Below, piece after piece: positions 47,167 to 56,997 of a stretch of 64,000 nucleotides of DNA (within the stretch, counting starts at the first letter, position 1; each line of letters opens with the position of its first letter). The notes beneath the pieces are model-generated. The model was not told the origin of the DNA and did not search any database. It worked only from the letters and a program-made list of their open reading frames with translations. Made by a program: the position numbers and the translations under genes. Where the stretch lies: NCBI GenBank assembly GCA_025965195.1, contig JAOPXK010000110.1, forward strand, positions 45,135 to 109,134, written 5' to 3'. This DNA comes from Marmoricola sp. Its GTDB lineage: Bacteria; Actinomycetota; Actinomycetes; Propionibacteriales; Nocardioidaceae.

Positions 47167-47942
47167 TGGCTGACTCGATCGTCGTGGACCACGTGTCCAA
47201 GCAGTTCACCATGCAGTACCAGCGCACCCTCAAGCAGATGGCCGTTGCCGCTGCCCGCCGGCTGCCCATGCAGGAGAAGTTCCAGGCCGTCAACGACGTG
47301 TCCTTCACCGTGCAGCAGGGGGAGGCCATCGGGCTGATGGGGCTGAACGGCTCGGGCAAGAGCACCCTGCTCAAGCTGATCAACGGTGTGATGCGCCCCG
47401 ACCAGGGCACCATCCGGACCCGTGGCCGGATCGCGGGCCTGATCGCGACCGGAGCCGGCTTCCACCCCCAGCTCAGTGGTCGGGAGAACCTTTTCCTCAA
47501 CGGCGCGATCCTGGGCATGAGCGAACCCGAGATCAAAAGGAAGTTCGACGCAATTGTCGACTTCGCGGATATCGGCAAGTTCCTCGACACCCCGGTATCG
47601 CACTATTCCTCCGGGATGTACGCGCGCCTCGGATTCTCGATCGCGGTGCACGTCGATGCCGACATCTTTCTGGCAGACGAGGTGCTCGCGGTCGGCGACC
47701 GCCCGTTCAAGGTCAAGTGCCTGGCGAAGATGCAGGAGATTCGCCAGCAGGGCAGCACGATCTTCTACGTCAGCCACGCGACGGCATCGGTGAAGGCCAT
47801 GTGCGACCGGCTGCTGGTCCTGGAGTCGGGCCACCTCAACTTCGACGGCGACGTCGACGAGGGTGTCCGCTACCTGCACTACGAGGACGACGACGAGACC
47901 GACGAGGGCGGCCTGGACGGCGAGTTCGGCGCCGAGATCTGA
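47166..47942 (+). CDS. wzt: Polysaccharide ABC exporter ATPase (Wzt/RfbE-like)
   Basis: A 258-residue ATPase: Walker A GLNGSGKST, signature SHYSSGMYARLGF, Walker B FLADEVLAVGD and switch His in FYVSHATASV. It lacks the C-terminal carbohydrate-binding domain of O-antigen Wzt proteins, as in mycobacterial Rv3781. An acidic tail (DEGVRYLHYEDDDETDEGG) follows. It closes the operon that began at the CpsA-like gene. Confidence 0.93.
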   Translation: MADSIVVDHVSKQFTMQYQRTLKQMAVAAARRLPMQEKFQAVNDVSFTVQQGEAIGLMGLNGSGKSTLLKLINGVMRPDQGTIRTRGRIAGLIATGAGFHPQLSGRENLFLNGAILGMSEPEIKRKFDAIVDFADIGKFLDTPVSHYSSGMYARLGFSIAVHVDADIFLADEVLAVGDRPFKVKCLAKMQEIRQQGSTIFYVSHATASVKAMCDRLLVLESGHLNFDGDVDEGVRYLHYEDDDETDEGGLDGEFGAEI

Positions 47943-47957
47943 AGTCGCGGGCCTGAC

Positions 47958-49043
47958 TCAGTACGGCGTGGTGCGGGCCACCGCGAGCGCGCGGCGCAGC
48001 GAGAACGGCTTCGCCTGGTTGTAGAGCCAGGGCCGGCCGAACCACAGGTAGGCGTCGACCTCGCCCGGGTCCGAGACGTGGGTCGTCGGCGGGATGCCCA
48101 AGGTGTCGCAATGCCGCTGCGTCCTGGACTGGCAGACCTGGGCGTTCTCGTAGTTCCCGTGCGGGTGGGCTGCGTGGTACTGCTTGAAGGTGAAGGGTCG
48201 GCCGTTGTCGGCGGTGTCGATGACGAAGTGCTTCCCCGGGATCCCGGCCTTCTTGAGGCCAGCGACGACCGCGTGGCCGAACGTGACCTGGGCGGAGGTG
48301 GCGGCGTAGTGCGTCGCGCCGAGGGCGAACCCGCGCACGCTGCTGACCCCGGCCGACCGCAGCATGGCGACGGCTGCGCTCACCTTCAGCCAGTCCGCAT
48401 CACTGGCGTCGAGGTAGACCGATGCGCGGGGAAGGGCGCCGAACACCTGAGCGGCGTACTTCGCCAGCGCCAGCCGGACCGCGGGATGCCAGCCCTTGAG
48501 TGACACCGCGAGATCCGGTTCGAGGACGATGGCGACCCGGGCAGAGCCGATGCCCGCGGCGGCCGCGTCGACCCACCTCCGGTAGGCCGTCTGGTCACTC
48601 TGCGTCAGCGGCTGCGCCTTCGCCTTCTCGCCGTTGGGCCAGAGCCGGAAGAGCGCGAACTGAACCAGGGCGTCCGGGTTCCCGTCCTGGGAGTTCGCGA
48701 TGTAGCGACTGATCGTGTCGCCGATCCGGCTGGTGGCAACCCCCGAGGCGAACCACTGGACCTTGCTTCGCAGGGCGATCTTTGCGAGCAGGTCCTTGTT
48801 CGTTCCGGTGGCCGACTCCCAGGCGGCGTACGTCGGGTCAGCCGGTCCGGTGTAGTGGCCCCAGGGGGCGCCGAGCTGCGGTGTCGCCACCGCTGCGGCG
48901 GACCGGGACGGCTCGGAGCCTGCTGCCTGGCTCTGGCCGCCCGGGGTGAGGACGGTGCACAGGGCGAGCAGCGGGATGACGCCCAGTCTGAAAGCCAGCG
49001 CTCGGACGCGATGACCTGAGGCTGGTGGGGTCGGGGAAGGCAT
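47958..49043 (-). CDS. Secreted glycoside hydrolase family 6 protein
   Basis: A 361-residue exported enzyme with a Sec signal (LAFRLGVIPLLALCTVLTPGGQSQA). The GH6 catalytic acid Asp177 lies in VLEPDLA, and YLDASDADWL and LGIPPTTHVSDPGEVDAYLWFGRPW are further family signatures. GH6 members cleave beta-1,4-glucans; a role on a self-made polysaccharide is possible. ATG 49043 has TACGCT 7 nt upstream. It is convergent with the exporter ATPase and divergent from the secreted amidase. Confidence 0.85.
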   Translation of the reverse strand: MPSPTPPASGHRVRALAFRLGVIPLLALCTVLTPGGQSQAAGSEPSRSAAAVATPQLGAPWGHYTGPADPTYAAWESATGTNKDLLAKIALRSKVQWFASGVATSRIGDTISRYIANSQDGNPDALVQFALFRLWPNGEKAKAQPLTQSDQTAYRRWVDAAAAGIGSARVAIVLEPDLAVSLKGWHPAVRLALAKYAAQVFGALPRASVYLDASDADWLKVSAAVAMLRSAGVSSVRGFALGATHYAATSAQVTFGHAVVAGLKKAGIPGKHFVIDTADNGRPFTFKQYHAAHPHGNYENAQVCQSRTQRHCDTLGIPPTTHVSDPGEVDAYLWFGRPWLYNQAKPFSLRRALAVARTTPY

Positions 49044-49050
49044 GCCCGAG

Positions 49051-49056
49051 AGCGTA
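49051..49056 (-). promoter_or_regulatory. Candidate leaderless -10 of the GH6 gene
   Basis: TACGCT on the minus strand, 7 nt before ATG 49043. Confidence 0.4.
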
Positions 49057-49144
49057 GGCCGCGACACCCAGCAAGGCGAACGTAATGCGTTAAAGTCAGG
49101 GCCGCATTTGCCTCGGGATTAGGGGCTGCATTTAATAACACCAT

Positions 49145-49175
49145 TGTAATTAGCCTAATTACAGGTTTGTAATTA
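49145..49175. promoter_or_regulatory. Triple TAATTACA/TGTAATTA operator cluster
   Basis: TGTAATTA (49145-49152), TAATTACA (49156-49163) and TGTAATTA (49168-49175) are separated by GCC and GGTT, so two overlapping perfect palindromes are formed. The cluster sits in an AT-rich 216-bp region between the divergent GH6 and amidase genes. The second palindrome matches the site at 10791-10810 before the SpoIID/LytB gene. Confidence 0.65.
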
Positions 49176-49259
49176 GACCAAACTGCTTGGCGGCCTCTGT
49201 TACTGATGTGACACTTGGTACTCGTGTGACTTACTTCCTCTCACATGGAGTGCTATTCA

Positions 49260-52200
49260 ATGCAGCTAAACCGGGCTCGATACGTCACCATCTGCCAGCA
49301 GTTTCTGGTCACCGCCGCGGTGCTCGCGGTCGGACTGTCCGCTGCCGGTGTGATGACGCTTGAGATCGTCGCGCCCGGTTCGGAGTCGGCTGTGGCGGGC
49401 GGGGACCTGCTTCCCGCCGTACGCGTCCAGGAGGCGTACGTCGCCACCAAGCCGATCAGCCCCAAGCTGCGTCAGGTCTCGGTCAGCACCGTGGACAAGA
49501 CCGCTGAGCGGACCCTGCCCGCCACCAAGCAGGCGCCGAATGACGAACAGCTGAACCCGAAGCTCGCGGCCCGCCGCGCGCCCAAGAAGCTCGCGATCCT
49601 CACCAAGCCGGAGCCGGTCACCGGGTTCGCGACAGTCGGGGTCACCTGGCAGCCGGGCATCAACCTGGCAGAGAGCGCGATCTCGATCCAGGTCCGCAGC
49701 CTGCGCCATGGCAAGTGGTCGGAGTGGACCACCGCGAACTACCACGACGACCACGGCCCGGACGCCGACACCTCCGAGGGCGCGCACACCCGCCCCGGCA
49801 CGGACGCCCTCGTCGTGGGCTACGCCGACAAGGTCCAGATGCGCGCCGAGACCCGTGACGGCACCGCGCCGGCCGGCATGCGGCTCGTGCTGATCGACCC
49901 GGGTGCAGGGCAGGTCAAGAAGGAGCTGCCCGCGATCGACACCTCCAAGCTGCCTGCCTCGGATGTGGACGCGCACGGCGCGCCCATCGAGGACACCAGC
50001 AACCTCAGCTCGCCGGCGGCCGAAGAGGAAGCGGCCGCCGGCGGGAGCAGCAACGCCGCTGCTCTCACCTCATCTGCAGCGACAGCTGGATCCACGGATG
50101 TTGCCCTTGCGGCGATGAAGGTGGCGCCGAAGCCGCAGATCTTCTCGCGGGCCCAGTGGGGTGCGAACGAGAAGATCCGCGACCAGAGCCCGCCGTCGTA
50201 CGGCACCATCAAGACCGGTTTCGTGCACCACACGGTGAATGCGAACAACTACACCGAGGCCCAGGTGCCGGCGCTGATTCGCGGCATCTACGCGTACCAC
50301 GTGGAGGGCCGCGGCTGGCGCGACATCGGCTACAACTTCCTCGTCGACCGGTTCGGGCGGATCTGGGAAGGCCGCTACGGCGGCGTCGACCGCGCGGTCA
50401 TCGGCGCACACACGCTCGGCTACAACGAGGTGTCGTTCGCGATGTCCTCGATCGGGAACTTCGACATCGCCAAGCCGCCGCAGGCGATCATCGACGCCTA
50501 TGCGCGCCTCTTCGCCTGGAAGCTGTCGCTCTACGACATCCGCGCGGACGCCAAGCACATCTGGGTCAAGAACCGCTACCTCAACGCGATCAACGGGCAC
50601 CGCGACGTCGAGGCCACCGCCTGTCCGGGCAAGTACCTCTACGCCAAGATCCCGGAGATCATCTCCGAGGCGGAGGCGATCCAGACCGCGGCGCAGCACG
50701 GGACGACGCCGCCGCCGACACCCCCGCCGACGACACCCCCGCCGACGACGCCCCCACCGGCCACCGGCGTGGCAGCGCACTACGGGCCGGCGGTTGCCCA
50801 GCCGAGCGGGATCACCTTCTCGGGACCGCCGAACCTGACCGGGGACGCCTACCCCGACCTGGCCCTGCAGAACACCTCGACCGGCAAGATCTCGCTGCTG
50901 CCCACGGGCGGACAGATGGGCTACCTCGCGCCGGTCACCAGCAAGGGTCCGTGGAAGTCGGACGGCAAGGTCTTCGCTGTCGGTGACGTCACCGGCGACG
51001 GCAAGGGTGATGTGATCGCCCAGGACGCGTCGTCCACGGTGGCCAGGGTGTACCGCGGGGACGGCCAGGGGCATGTCAGCGCGACCGGCATCGACCCGAC
51101 CGAGATGCTGCACGGGATGGACTTCGCCGTCGGCGCGGGCGACCTCAACAAGGACGGGCACCCGGACATCGTCGCGAGGCTGCGGTCCACCAAGGCGCTC
51201 TACCTCATCCCGGGCAAGGGCCACGGCAAGTTCGGCGCACGTCAGCTGATGAGCAAGAGCTGGCCGTACGCCCTGACCACGGTGGCCGGCGACCTCAACA
51301 AGGACGGCAGGCCGGACCTGATCGCGGTGTCGGCCAAGCGTGACCTCTACCTGATCAAGGGTCTTGGCGGCGCCAGGCTTGCGGCGCCGGTGAAGCTGGC
51401 GCACCTCAACCAGACCTTCGACTCCCTGGACGCGATGGGTGACATCACCGGCGACGGAGTGGCCGACGTGCTGATGCGCGCCGCCACCGACGGCCGGACG
51501 ATCCTGAGGCCCGGGACCGGTACGGGCAACCTCGGTCACTACATCGGCCCGTTCTCCCAGTTCAAGGGACTCGCGAAGCTGAGCTCCGGGCAGCTCGCCG
51601 GCAACTCGATGTCCGACATGGTCGGTGTGAACAGCGCCGGCGCACTGGTCGTCGTACCTCACAACGGCAAGGCCAACCTGCGCGCGATCGTGCCCACCAA
51701 CATCACCGCGAAGGGCGTCAGCCAGATCTTCGACGTCGGTGACTGGAACGGTGACGGCAAGGGTGACCTGATCACCCGCGAGAACGGCGGCGACCGGATG
51801 GTGCTGCGGCTCGGGCAGGGCAACGGGATGTTCGCTGCCGGTGTCTCGATGGGCGACGGCTGGAAGAGCATCACCCAGCTCGCGGCCGTCGGGGACGTCA
51901 CCGGTGACAAGCACCCGGACCTGGTCGGCCGGGCCGGCAACGGCGTGATGCTGCTCTTCGCCGGCAACGGCGCCAAGGGCTTCAAGCCGACGGTGCGCTA
52001 TGCCAACAAGACCCGCACCTACAACCAGATCGGCACCGGGATCTGGATGTCGAACCAGCTCCCGAACACCGTCTTCGGCTCCAGCGACGGCTCGTTCGTG
52101 CCGTTTGCGGGCACGAGCGCGAGCGGTGCCCTGGCCAAGAAGGGTGTCAGTGGTTCCTACGACTGGGCGATCGGTGTCGGTGACATCGATGGCAACGGCA

Positions 52201-52331
52201 CCGCGGACCTGCTCGTCCGGGAGAAGTCGACCGGCTATCTCTGGCTGCTGCCGGGGCTGACCGGCGGTTCGGGCTTCGCGCCGCGGGTGTACGTCGGCGA
52301 GGGGTTCAAGTCCTATCAGCTGGCCGGCTGA
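49260..52331 (+). CDS. Secreted N-acetylmuramoyl-L-alanine amidase with FG-GAP/VCBS repeats
   Basis: Exported protein of 1023 residues. Signal helix at residues about 10-35 (FLVTAAVLAVGLSAAGVMT), a first beta domain, then a PGRP/Amidase_2 domain at about 285-480 with zinc ligands in FVHHTVNANNYTE and NGHRDVEATACPGKYLY. A Pro/Thr linker (PPPTTPPPTT) leads to about seven FG-GAP repeats with calcium loops such as DVTGDGKGD and DLNKDGRPD, predicted to form a beta-propeller. ATG 49260 has GGAG 9 nt upstream; ATG 49245 is an alternative. It would cut stem peptides from glycan strands while bound to the envelope. The 3-prime end overlaps the opposite gene by 16 bp. Confidence 0.92.
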   Translation: MQLNRARYVTICQQFLVTAAVLAVGLSAAGVMTLEIVAPGSESAVAGGDLLPAVRVQEAYVATKPISPKLRQVSVSTVDKTAERTLPATKQAPNDEQLNPKLAARRAPKKLAILTKPEPVTGFATVGVTWQPGINLAESAISIQVRSLRHGKWSEWTTANYHDDHGPDADTSEGAHTRPGTDALVVGYADKVQMRAETRDGTAPAGMRLVLIDPGAGQVKKELPAIDTSKLPASDVDAHGAPIEDTSNLSSPAAEEEAAAGGSSNAAALTSSAATAGSTDVALAAMKVAPKPQIFSRAQWGANEKIRDQSPPSYGTIKTGFVHHTVNANNYTEAQVPALIRGIYAYHVEGRGWRDIGYNFLVDRFGRIWEGRYGGVDRAVIGAHTLGYNEVSFAMSSIGNFDIAKPPQAIIDAYARLFAWKLSLYDIRADAKHIWVKNRYLNAINGHRDVEATACPGKYLYAKIPEIISEAEAIQTAAQHGTTPPPTPPPTTPPPTTPPPATGVAAHYGPAVAQPSGITFSGPPNLTGDAYPDLALQNTSTGKISLLPTGGQMGYLAPVTSKGPWKSDGKVFAVGDVTGDGKGDVIAQDASSTVARVYRGDGQGHVSATGIDPTEMLHGMDFAVGAGDLNKDGHPDIVARLRSTKALYLIPGKGHGKFGARQLMSKSWPYALTTVAGDLNKDGRPDLIAVSAKRDLYLIKGLGGARLAAPVKLAHLNQTFDSLDAMGDITGDGVADVLMRAATDGRTILRPGTGTGNLGHYIGPFSQFKGLAKLSSGQLAGNSMSDMVGVNSAGALVVVPHNGKANLRAIVPTNITAKGVSQIFDVGDWNGDGKGDLITRENGGDRMVLRLGQGNGMFAAGVSMGDGWKSITQLAAVGDVTGDKHPDLVGRAGNGVMLLFAGNGAKGFKPTVRYANKTRTYNQIGTGIWMSNQLPNTVFGSSDGSFVPFAGTSASGALAKKGVSGSYDWAIGVGDIDGNGTADLLVREKSTGYLWLLPGLTGGSGFAPRVYVGEGFKSYQLAG

Positions 52332-53056
52332 CCGGCCCTACGTTCTGAGGTGGCCCGTTCGCTGTCATGGCGGGCGGGCCATTTCGTATGCTCCGGGTTC
52401 CGCACGAGGACGACGGACCCGTCGGCCAGCAACGGTCCGAAAAAGCTGCCGCCGAGATCGTCCAGCGGGTTCACGTCGGTGAGCAGGCGGGTGCCGGCGT
52501 CCAGACCGGCGGCCCGCTCGAGCAGGTCGCGCTGGGAGTGCTCACCATCGGGGCCGCGCCAGGCGATGTCGCCCGCATCGATCGGTGCGACGGGGGAGAA
52601 GACATCGCTCTGACCGGGCCAGAGCAGTCCGTAGTCGAGCACCGGTGCCGCCACCGGCTCCGGAAACCGCACGCCGAACGGCAGCAGCGCGGTTGCCAGC
52701 ACCGGCACCCCGCGGTCCAGATGAGGCGCAACGTCCGGTCCGCAGACCACGAGCGCAGCGTCTGCTGTCGGATCGGTGCTGACCACCAGCCCCGCTGACC
52801 AGGCGGCGCCGAGGAAGATCGGCACCAGCCAGTGGGTCGGCAGGTCGACGAGCAGTACCTCGCCGGGGTCGAGCATCAGCTCGTCGGTCAGCAGGTTCGC
52901 GGTCTTCGAGACCCAGTTCGCGTAGGTCATCACCGACAGCTCGACGCGCTCGCCGGTCGCGTCGTCGTACGCCGTGATCAGGGGTTGCGCCGGCGTCGCC
53001 CGCAGCCGGGCGGACAGCAGGTCGGGGAAGGTGGTGCGTCCAGCGAGAGTGGTCAC
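52316..53056 (-). CDS. TIGR03089 family protein (truncated adenylate-forming-like)
   Basis: A 246-residue protein with the N-terminal pattern of AMP-forming synthetases (FPDLLSARLRATPAQPLITAYDDATGERVELSVMTYANWVSKTANLLTDEL and later hydrophobic strands), but without the STGS/T-x-PK phosphate loop or the C-terminal lid. It corresponds to the actinobacterial TIGR03089 family, of unknown function. GTG 53056 has TAGATT 7 nt upstream. It is divergent from manC. Confidence 0.8.
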   Translation of the reverse strand: MTTLAGRTTFPDLLSARLRATPAQPLITAYDDATGERVELSVMTYANWVSKTANLLTDELMLDPGEVLLVDLPTHWLVPIFLGAAWSAGLVVSTDPTADAALVVCGPDVAPHLDRGVPVLATALLPFGVRFPEPVAAPVLDYGLLWPGQSDVFSPVAPIDAGDIAWRGPDGEHSQRDLLERAAGLDAGTRLLTDVNPLDDLGGSFFGPLLADGSVVLVRNPEHTKWPARHDSERATSERRAGQPAS

Positions 53057-53063
53057 TCGCACG

Positions 53064-53069
53064 AATCTA
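53064..53069 (-). promoter_or_regulatory. Candidate leaderless -10 of the TIGR03089 gene
   Basis: TAGATT on the minus strand, 7 nt before GTG 53056. Confidence 0.45.
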
Positions 53070-53091
53070 GGTGATGGCAGGATGCCTCCCC

Positions 53092-54180
53092 ATGGAGACC
53101 CCCGAGGCGATGACGCAGTTCTGGGCCGTTGTCCCGGCCGGTGGAGCCGGCACCCGGCTGTGGCCGTTGTCGCGGGCCTCGTCGCCGAAGTTCCTGCATG
53201 ACCTGACCGGCAGTGGCCGGACCCTGATCCAGGCCACGATCGACCGGCTGGCTCCGCTGGTGGACGATCGCGTGCTCGTCATCACCGGTGCCGCCCACGA
53301 GGACGCCGTACGCCGACAGCTGCCTGCTCTCGACCGGGACCGGGTCATCGCCGAGCCGTCGCCACGCGACTCGATGGCCGCGATCGGGCTCGCCGCGGCC
53401 CTGCTCGAACGGGACGACCCCGATGCCGTCCTGGGATCCTTCGCGGCCGACCACGTGATCAGCGACCAGGCGGCGTTCGAGGCCGGCGTGCGCGAGGCCG
53501 TCTCGGTGGCGCAGACCGGCGTACTCGTCACGATCGGGATCGAGCCGACCTTCGCCGCGACGGGGTTCGGCTACATCCGGGCCGGCGTCGCGCTCGCGGG
53601 CTTCGAGACGGCCTGCACGGTCAAGGAGTTCGTCGAGAAGCCGGACGCCGAGCGAGCGGCTGGCTACGTCGCGTCGGGGGAGTACCGCTGGAACGGCGGG
53701 ATGTTCGTGGTGCGCGCCTCGGTGCTGCTCGACCTGCTCGCGGAGAACCATCCCGATCTCGCAGCCGGGCTGCGGGCGATCGCGGCCGACCCGGCCAGGC
53801 TCGGTGAGCTCTGGCCGGACCTGGAGAAGATCGCGATCGACCACGCCGTCGCCGAGCCTGCCGCGGTGGCGGGTCGGGTGGCCGTCGTACCGGGTCGGTT
53901 CGGCTGGGACGACATCGGTGACTACGCCTCGCTCGGCAGCATCGTCGACGCCGCACCGGACGGGATCCGGGTGCTCGGCGAGGATGCACTGGTGATCCGC
54001 AAGGACGCGAGCGGTCTCGTCATCCCTGCTGCCGGCCGCACGATTGCCGTTGTGGGGCTGGAGAACATCGTTGTGGTCGACACCGGCGATGCGCTGCTGG
54101 TCACGACCTACGAGCACGCGCAGGACGTCAAGGCTGTCGTCGATGCGCTCAAGCAGAGCGGTCGCGCCGACCTCACCTAG
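53092..54180 (+). CDS. manC: Mannose-1-phosphate guanylyltransferase
   Basis: Makes GDP-mannose from mannose 1-phosphate and GTP. The signature VVPAGGAGTRLWPLSRASSPKFL lies at the N-terminus, and FVEKPD, RWNGGMFVVRASVLLD and the C-terminal left-handed helix are present; there is no fused isomerase domain (362 aa). ATG 53092 is used, ATG 53110 is also possible. With the phosphomannomutase genes it would supply GDP-mannose for lipoglycans and protein mannosylation. Confidence 0.92.
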   Translation: METPEAMTQFWAVVPAGGAGTRLWPLSRASSPKFLHDLTGSGRTLIQATIDRLAPLVDDRVLVITGAAHEDAVRRQLPALDRDRVIAEPSPRDSMAAIGLAAALLERDDPDAVLGSFAADHVISDQAAFEAGVREAVSVAQTGVLVTIGIEPTFAATGFGYIRAGVALAGFETACTVKEFVEKPDAERAAGYVASGEYRWNGGMFVVRASVLLDLLAENHPDLAAGLRAIAADPARLGELWPDLEKIAIDHAVAEPAAVAGRVAVVPGRFGWDDIGDYASLGSIVDAAPDGIRVLGEDALVIRKDASGLVIPAAGRTIAVVGLENIVVVDTGDALLVTTYEHAQDVKAVVDALKQSGRADLT

Positions 54181-54196
54181 CAGCCGATGTCCGAGA

Positions 54197-54931
54197 TCAG
54201 AACAGACCGACTTCGGGTGACTCCGAGTTCGGCCACTTCTTGACGAAGGACGACACGACGGCACCGCTGGTCGTGCCGCAGTACTCCCAGTTGCCACGCT
54301 GCTTGGACTCGTCGCTGGTGTTGGACGCGTCGGCGCTCCATCGCGTCAGCGAGATGTGCTTGCCCGAGGGGAAGGCAGCGCCGTCGGTGGCCGTCCAGGG
54401 CGCGGCGATGAACCTGACGTCCTTGTACTTGGTTGCGATCGCCTGGATGTTCTTCATCTCTGCCTTGTCCTTCGCAGCGGTGTCGTCGTACCAGAGGATC
54501 GTGTAGCCGTGCTCGAGGTTGTGCACGAGCTCGGCGACCTCGGGACGGTCGTCTGCGGTGTAGAACTTGCGCGCGAAGGCGGCCGGTGCCGGCCGGTGCG
54601 GGCCGAATGACGGCGGCGCATCCTTGTAGACGATCGGCGTCGGCGCGGAGATGTGGTTCTGGTTGTGGTCGGTGACGGTGGTCTTGATCGGGTCACAACT
54701 TGCCGCGGACTCCGACACGCCGATGTTCTCGAGGTCGAGCTTGTTCAGCGCAGCTTCCGCCCGCTGGTTCTTGATGTACGGGACCAGCGCGGCCGAGAGC
54801 AGGCCGAGCACCAGGATGACGCAGAAGCCGAGAATCAGGACGCTGCGCTGGCGTTCCTTGCGCTGCTGCTGCCTGCGCATCTCCTCGACCATCGCACGGC
54901 GGTCGTTGTTCTTCTGGTTCTTCTTGGCCAC
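54197..54931 (-). CDS. DUF3105 membrane-anchored protein
   Basis: A 244-residue protein with a very basic cytoplasmic N-terminus (KKNQKNNDRRAMVEEMRRQQQRKERQR), one helix (VLILGFCVILVLGLLSAALV) and an extracytoplasmic DUF3105 domain featuring PPSFGPHRPAPAAFARKFY, LVHNLEHGYTILWY (conserved His pair) and WEYCGTTSGAVV. The conserved histidines suggest metal binding. Function unknown. It is convergent with manC and lies just downstream of fbiB on the same strand. Confidence 0.85.
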   Translation of the reverse strand: MAKKNQKNNDRRAMVEEMRRQQQRKERQRSVLILGFCVILVLGLLSAALVPYIKNQRAEAALNKLDLENIGVSESAASCDPIKTTVTDHNQNHISAPTPIVYKDAPPSFGPHRPAPAAFARKFYTADDRPEVAELVHNLEHGYTILWYDDTAAKDKAEMKNIQAIATKYKDVRFIAAPWTATDGAAFPSGKHISLTRWSADASNTSDESKQRGNWEYCGTTSGAVVSSFVKKWPNSESPEVGLF

Positions 54932-54986
54932 GGGGCTGCTCTCTCGCTGGCTTCAGGTGCGGACGACGGGGACAACGGGGCGAAGT

Positions 54987-55934
54987 CTACGGATTTGCCG
55001 GCCGGCTGGTGGTAATCGGCAGAAGGGCCGACGGTCGGTCCGCCGTACGACGCCAGCCGTGGGCGAACGCGACCAGGTCGACGCGCGGGTCCTCGGACTC
55101 GACGGCGACCCCGGCGACCCCGGCCGCACCGGCTTCCGCGGCTAACCCGCAGGACCGGAGAGCGGTCGCGAGCTCCTCGGCCGTCGCTGCCGAGCCGAAG
55201 CAGTCGCTGTCGCGTCCGGCCACCGCTGCGACCACCGCCTCCCTGCTGCCCAGGGCGAACATGTCCATCGACCGTGGCCGCAGTGCTGCACGGGCACCAC
55301 TGCCGTGGTCACCGGGTGCGAGCACCCGGTCGGCCAGCCCACGCACGATCGCGACGGGACGACCGGAGAGCTTGCCCTTGACCAGGTCGGCAGCACCTGC
55401 GAGCTCGTCACCGATCGCCGGCTCGGTGACGGCCAGCGGGTTTCCATAGCCGTCGACCGCGCCGGCAAGGCTCTCCAGGACGTCGATCCCGGCGGCCCCG
55501 ATCGTGATGTCGGTCTGGCCGTTGCGCCAGGCCCGACCGGCTGTGTCTGTGATCAGCACCGCGACGTTGCTGCCCGCCGCGGCAACGGCTTCGCGGATCC
55601 TGCGCGCGGATGCGTCCGGGTCGCGGGGGAGCAGGACGAGCTGCCCCGGCGTGACGTTCGACGCGTCGATCCCGGCGGCGGCCATCACCAGGCCCAGATG
55701 GTTCTCGACGATCGAGGTCGGCCCTCGGCGTGCCACCACCCGGACGGTCTCGCCGGCGATCGCGTCGTCGCGATCGCCGGTGACGACGAGCCCTTCGGCC
55801 TTGCTGACCACCTTGCTGGTGACCATCACGATGTCGCCGTCGCCGAGGTCCAGGCCGGCGATGAGCGCGCCCAGGTCGGTGTCGGCGGTGATCTCGCCGA
55901 TCCCGTCGACCGCGATGATCTCGAGTCTGCTCAT
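54987..55934 (-). CDS. fbiB: Coenzyme F420-0:L-glutamate ligase (CofE domain only)
   Basis: Adds L-glutamates to F420-0. The CofE domain covers residues 1-245: DIVMVTSKVVSKAEG, RDPDASARRIREAV, VLITDTAGRAWRNGQTDITIGAAGI and DELAGAADLVKGKLSGRPVAIVRGL. The 315-residue product lacks the C-terminal FMN-binding reductase domain of mycobacterial FbiB (about 448 aa); instead it ends in a 65-residue Ala-rich tail. ATG 55934 is 7 bp after the fbiA stop, so the two are co-transcribed. Confidence 0.9.
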   Translation of the reverse strand: MSRLEIIAVDGIGEITADTDLGALIAGLDLGDGDIVMVTSKVVSKAEGLVVTGDRDDAIAGETVRVVARRGPTSIVENHLGLVMAAAGIDASNVTPGQLVLLPRDPDASARRIREAVAAAGSNVAVLITDTAGRAWRNGQTDITIGAAGIDVLESLAGAVDGYGNPLAVTEPAIGDELAGAADLVKGKLSGRPVAIVRGLADRVLAPGDHGSGARAALRPRSMDMFALGSREAVVAAVAGRDSDCFGSAATAEELATALRSCGLAAEAGAAGVAGVAVESEDPRVDLVAFAHGWRRTADRPSALLPITTSRPANP

Positions 55935-55941
55935 GGCTGCG

Positions 55942-56997
<1,056 letters not shown>

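Noticed and set aside
50070..51914. 614-codon minus-strand frame across the amidase gene
   Set aside because: Antisense shadow of the FG-GAP region.
50990..52260. Direct DNA repeats in the amidase 3-prime half
   Set aside because: They reflect protein FG-GAP repeats with diverged DNA, not a mobile or CRISPR-like array.
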